From Caldithrix sp. RBG_13_44_9 (lineage in GTDB: Bacteria > Calditrichota > Calditrichia > RBG-13-44-9), in NCBI GenBank assembly GCA_001771055.1, contig MESS01000089.1, forward strand, positions 606 to 9,520: a stretch of DNA of 8,915 bases, given 5' to 3'. Under the pieces are notes generated by a model, which worked only from the letters and a program-made list of their open reading frames with translations, had not been told where the DNA came from and made no database searches. The position numbers and the translations under genes were made by a program. Below, one piece after another: positions 6,113 through 8,915 of this stretch (positions are counted from its first letter, which is position 1; each line of letters opens with the position of its first letter).

Positions 6113-6481
6113 TCATTCCAGATCGATCATACGCAGCATCCGTTCCAGCCGGACGAGTTTCTCCTTTAATCTTGCTTCAGCAGCTGACCCTTTTTCCTGG
6201 CCGGCCAGCTGGCTTTTGGTATTGGCTATTTCCTGCACCAGCCAAGCCCGCAGCAAGGGATAATAGCGGGTGTCTCTCCCGAATGCAATCACCTGATCAA
6301 AATCGGATTTCGTCCCGGTTCCCTCAAATACCTGGCGGGTTTTCTCAATCATCTCGCCGACATATTCTGGATTATCTTCTTTAGTGGTATGGCTGGTTTG
6401 ATTTCCACCACAACAAAAAATGGTGATAAACAAACAACAACCAAGAAGAGATAAAATTCTGCTTGAAAAATTACTTTTCAA
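6113..6481 (-). CDS. Small probable lipoprotein of unknown function
   Basis: I do not recognise this 122-residue protein. The N-terminus (about 8-24) is hydrophobic after a basic residue and carries two cysteine pairs, Cys15-Cys16 and Cys23-Cys24, followed by GGNQTS. This looks like a lipoprotein signal with lipidation probably at Cys23 or Cys24; the lipobox (TIFC or IFCC) is not canonical, and LLGC at 12-15 is a canonical but early alternative. The rest is polar. It includes a segment around residues 56-85 that could be a short helical repeat-like unit (SDFDQVIAFGRDTRYYPLLRAW in two parts), and a charged helix with coiled-coil character at 99-118. The start is TTG at 6481, with GGTGAG directly adjacent; no ATG or GTG fits, so the start is uncertain. 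It lies 31 bases downstream of the SGNH-like gene on the same strand and could be cotranscribed. Its base composition resembles the operon, not the AT-rich neighbour. Confidence 0.65.
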   Translation of the reverse strand: MKSNFSSRILSLLGCCLFITIFCCGGNQTSHTTKEDNPEYVGEMIEKTRQVFEGTGTKSDFDQVIAFGRDTRYYPLLRAWLVQEIANTKSQLAGQEKGSAAEARLKEKLVRLERMLRMIDLE

Positions 6482-6512
6482 CTCACCGACTACTTTTTCA
6501 AACTTAAAAAAA

Positions 6513-7583
6513 TTAATTCATACGGTATTTCATGAAATCGAAAACGATCTGAGATACCCACCTATTTCCCTCAGGTGAGAAATGGTTTAGATATAATTTA
6601 TTAAAATAATCAGTGTGATTGATTCTGAGATCGTTTAACGGATCATATAAATCTAATACAGCCAATTTATTTTCTAAAATACAAGATAAAATGTTTGACC
6701 GAATTAATAAATCATCACTGTTCATATCCGAATAGTAAAGAATAACAATGATAATTTTTAAATTAGAGGTACGCCCCGTTTCTGCCAGACGTTTAAAAAG
6801 ATGACAGGCAATTTTAAGTTCATCCTGATTAGTAGAAATTGATTCTGAGAAAGTCCCTAACATCCAATAGTTGGCATTAATTCTTCGCATGAGAGCATTT
6901 ATGAGGGCACTATAACCAAAAGATTTGCGAAAAAAATCCATCTCCCCCAGATTTGCAGGTCTGAGAGGAACTGGAATATTTTTAAGTGCAAGTTCGTCGT
7001 TTTCCAATAAAAAATAAGGTTTTGGAACTCCTGTCCTTACACTCAAAATACATCTTCGGATATCATCAGGTACAAAAGCAACAATTACAGTATCGGGTTT
7101 ATAAATTGGCAGTAAAGATTCTGCTCTAAGAATAATCTGATCGAGGCCATATCCAAATACTCCTGCATTAATCACTTTTTTGCCACTCTTGGCTTCTAAT
7201 TGAGCAGGCCAGGTTTCATGGTCTGAAACTTCATCGCCAAAAGTAAACGAATCTCCCACTACCAGAATGGATTTCTTATTAAAAATTGTATCCATTTTAA
7301 CATTACCGTTAGAGCGAATCCCATGCTTCAGAATGTTCACCTGGGTACTCCAAATATTTTTTTTATCTGCAATTCCAGCACTAGGAATCCAGCCTAATTC
7401 TGGATGATAGATGGAAGGATAGGCACTTCTATTAAGATCCACATTTTCCTTTAAAAGATTTTTCCATACTAACAGCTGGGAATGATAAATTCGAATTGAT
7501 ATTTCACAGAATATCAAAACGAAAATGGTACTTCCTATGGCTAAAAAAATATTGGGGAGGTTTTTAGCGAGCTTAGAATCCAT
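6513..7583 (-). CDS. Membrane-anchored SGNH/GDSL-hydrolase-like protein
   Basis: The protein has 356 residues from ATG 7583 (a GTG at 7586 is the codon before it; AAGGTG lies next to both). Numbering here counts the GTG as residue 1. Residues 12-32 form one hydrophobic segment, either an uncleaved signal or a membrane anchor, so the rest is probably extracytoplasmic. SGNH-family blocks follow: VVGDSFTFGDE (109-119) with nucleophile candidate Ser113, NAGVFGYGLDQ (140-150) with the block II glycine, FVPDDIRR (171-178) where block III normally has GxND, and NHFSPEGN (334-341) with candidate His335. The Asp usually two or three residues before that His is not seen (Tyr332, Leu333), so the triad may be incomplete or supplied elsewhere. 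Relatives act as esterases or O-acetyl transferases/esterases on surface polysaccharides; the substrate here is unknown. The gene is much more AT-rich than its neighbours (15 G+C of 60 in 6661-6720), which suggests transfer. Confidence 0.75.
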   Translation of the reverse strand: MDSKLAKNLPNIFLAIGSTIFVLIFCEISIRIYHSQLLVWKNLLKENVDLNRSAYPSIYHPELGWIPSAGIADKKNIWSTQVNILKHGIRSNGNVKMDTIFNKKSILVVGDSFTFGDEVSDHETWPAQLEAKSGKKVINAGVFGYGLDQIILRAESLLPIYKPDTVIVAFVPDDIRRCILSVRTGVPKPYFLLENDELALKNIPVPLRPANLGEMDFFRKSFGYSALINALMRRINANYWMLGTFSESISTNQDELKIACHLFKRLAETGRTSNLKIIIVILYYSDMNSDDLLIRSNILSCILENKLAVLDLYDPLNDLRINHTDYFNKLYLNHFSPEGNRWVSQIVFDFMKYRMN

Positions 7584-7765
7584 CACCTTAAAAATTAATA
7601 ATTTAAAGTACCCAGATTACAAGTTCGGCAGAATGAAAGCTGAATTGTTAATCATTTGATAAAAGAAGCTTATTTCTAAGCACTTTCACTCAAATAAAAC
7701 AGGGCATAGTCATCTGAATATTCCTTCGAAACTTTCTGCATATGATCCATATTTAAAGTTTCTTT

Positions 7766-8915
7766 CTATCTGAAATCGATGAAGTATTTAAAAGATAGCT
7801 GAAGAAAAAAGTAGGTCTCATCCACCGTGTCCAGATCCCGGCGGCTCTGGAAATTGGGATCGTCCACGTACATTTTATCATCGAATAAATCCTTCCAGCG
7901 GTAACTTAATTTACTAATGGCACCGGCCAGATCTATCCGCCAGTTCTGACCTAAAAATCCGCTTCCGGCTGCCAGCAAAGTTTGAGTGATACCGCGACGT
8001 TGATATGAATTGCGGTATTGGGCTCCCACCCCAAAGGGGATATTATTAAAAAAGATATGCTCGACACCAGTTTTGAAATAGAATACATCGGAAAATTCCA
8101 GAAGCAGGGATTGTTCTTCTACTGTTTTCCGGGTACTTTCCTGGTTTGACCAGAATTCGTAACCAATATCCACATTCAGCCGGGCCTGCAATTCCTGCCG
8201 GGCACGATATTCGAAACCGGCATTTAGCCGGAGGGGATAACCAATGGATTCCTGCAAAATTTCATTTTCTGATTGGATTACCTCATACTTCAAGGTGTAA
8301 GGCAGTGAGAGATCAAATCCGGCTGAGATTCTTTCTGAGAATGGATAAATGCTTCCGAAAGAAAAGACCAGCGGAGTATTGGTCAATTTTCGATTTTCAC
8401 TTTCAAGCACCACTCTTTCTCCGGTGGTAAGATAATTCACTTCCGTTTGCCGATCATTGGAACCGCTGAGAATACCCGCCTGGAGTCCAACTGCCAGTTT
8501 CGGGATGCCCGGGATGCTCATTGCCACAGCAGTGCTGTAACGCTGCAAGACCCCATTCGCTTCGATCTGGTTATAGGCGATGATCGGATCACCGAAAATA
8601 TTTTCTCTAACCTCTTCCAGATAATTATAACGGTAATCAATTTCAGAAAAAATCCCGGCGGCCAAGGTCAAAGATGGTATTCCAAAAAACGGGAGTTTTA
8701 CTGCAGCCGAGCCCTGCGGTCGGCTGTACCAATTATTATTCAGGGCATAAGTTGAATTTACCAGATAACTGTCAAATCGGTCATACAACGGATACGAGCG
8801 GCGTTCTTCCAACTTCCAGGAGGAAAAGGTCAGGTCAAATGATAACGGACCTTTTATTTGGGTCAATGCAGCCGGATTGGACAGAAGTGCCCCGGGCGCC
8901 GATAGGGAGACTGAA
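7766..8915 (-). CDS. Outer-membrane beta-barrel protein, FadL/PorV-like (5' end outside window)
   Basis: The frame stays open from the TAG at 7766 to the window edge, giving 382 codons; the true start and signal peptide lie beyond base 8915. A TTG at 8866 is internal, because the upstream codons continue into APGALLSNPAALTQIKGPL. The (S/W)NPAxL segment near the N-terminus is typical of FadL/OmpP1 and PorV/UPF0164 outer-membrane proteins. The remainder has many short amphipathic, aromatic-rich strands alternating with polar loops, for example SAAVKLPFFGIPSLTLAAGIF and NIPFGVGAQYR, and ends in FFLQLSFKYFIDFR, a barrel-like C-terminus though the last residue is Arg. Likely roles are uptake of hydrophobic compounds or scaffolding for secretion; nothing in the window decides between them. 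It is separated from the SGNH-like gene by 179 bases on the same strand. Confidence 0.8.
   Translation of the reverse strand, partial: SVSLSAPGALLSNPAALTQIKGPLSFDLTFSSWKLEERRSYPLYDRFDSYLVNSTYALNNNWYSRPQGSAAVKLPFFGIPSLTLAAGIFSEIDYRYNYLEEVRENIFGDPIIAYNQIEANGVLQRYSTAVAMSIPGIPKLAVGLQAGILSGSNDRQTEVNYLTTGERVVLESENRKLTNTPLVFSFGSIYPFSERISAGFDLSLPYTLKYEVIQSENEILQESIGYPLRLNAGFEYRARQELQARLNVDIGYEFWSNQESTRKTVEEQSLLLEFSDVFYFKTGVEHIFFNNIPFGVGAQYRNSYQRRGITQTLLAAGSGFLGQNWRIDLAGAISKLSYRWKDLFDDKMYVDDPNFQSRRDLDTVDETYFFLQLSFKYFIDFR

Noticed and set aside
6082..6130. GATC repeats near 6110-6130 as a bidirectional terminator for pheA and the convergent gene.
   Set aside because: The symmetry is only 4 to 8 bases, has no GC-rich stem or T-run, and partly falls in the coding end of the minus-strand gene.
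7676..7750. A 24-codon minus-strand reading frame (ATG 7750 to TAG 7676) between the outer-membrane gene and the SGNH-like gene.
   Set aside because: No ribosome-binding site, no biased codon run and no hairpin switch beside it, unlike the leader at 580-657. A frame this short is expected by chance; the 179-base gap otherwise shows nothing I can support.

Overview
The window comes from a Gram-negative bacterium, shown by an outer-membrane beta-barrel gene and a probable lipoprotein. It probably belongs to the wider Bacteroidota/Chlorobi/Calditrichota (FCB) assemblage. The hints are a prephenate dehydratase with a QSVP-type ACT motif and an NPAA-type (FadL/PorV-like) outer-membrane protein. 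No rRNA or other taxonomic marker is present, so this placement is an inference.

Layout: (1) 1-435, the 3' end of acetate kinase (ackA). (2) 436-739, a regulatory region holding inverted repeats, a good sigma70-like promoter, a 25-codon leader peptide packed with Tyr/Phe/Trp codons, and a terminator with a competing antiterminator. (3) 740-6081, a tight five-gene aromatic amino acid operon: aroF (DAHP synthase), aroA (EPSP synthase), a fused aroC-aroQ (chorismate synthase plus chorismate mutase), tyrA and pheA. (4) 6113-7586, two minus-strand genes converging on the operon: an AT-rich membrane-anchored SGNH-hydrolase-like protein and a small probable lipoprotein. (5) 7766-8915, the 3' portion of a minus-strand outer-membrane protein gene that runs off the window.

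The operon joins the entry step of the shikimate pathway (AroF) to its last two steps (AroA, AroC) and then to both branches from prephenate (TyrA to Tyr, PheA to Phe). Neither TyrA nor PheA carries a chorismate mutase domain. The only mutase in the window is fused to the C-terminus of chorismate synthase, and all the AroQ active-site residues I could align are intact. AroF has the Thermotoga-type N-terminal regulatory domain and PheA has an ACT domain, so end-product control of the enzymes is expected. Expression is predicted to be set by ribosome-mediated attenuation. The leader peptide contains the run FYYYGYYYYFGGW. A 15-nt element overlapping its stop codon can pair 14 of 15 positions with the loop and 3' arm of the terminator just ahead of aroF. 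The two main results are this Tyr-dominated attenuator and the AroC-AroQ fusion.
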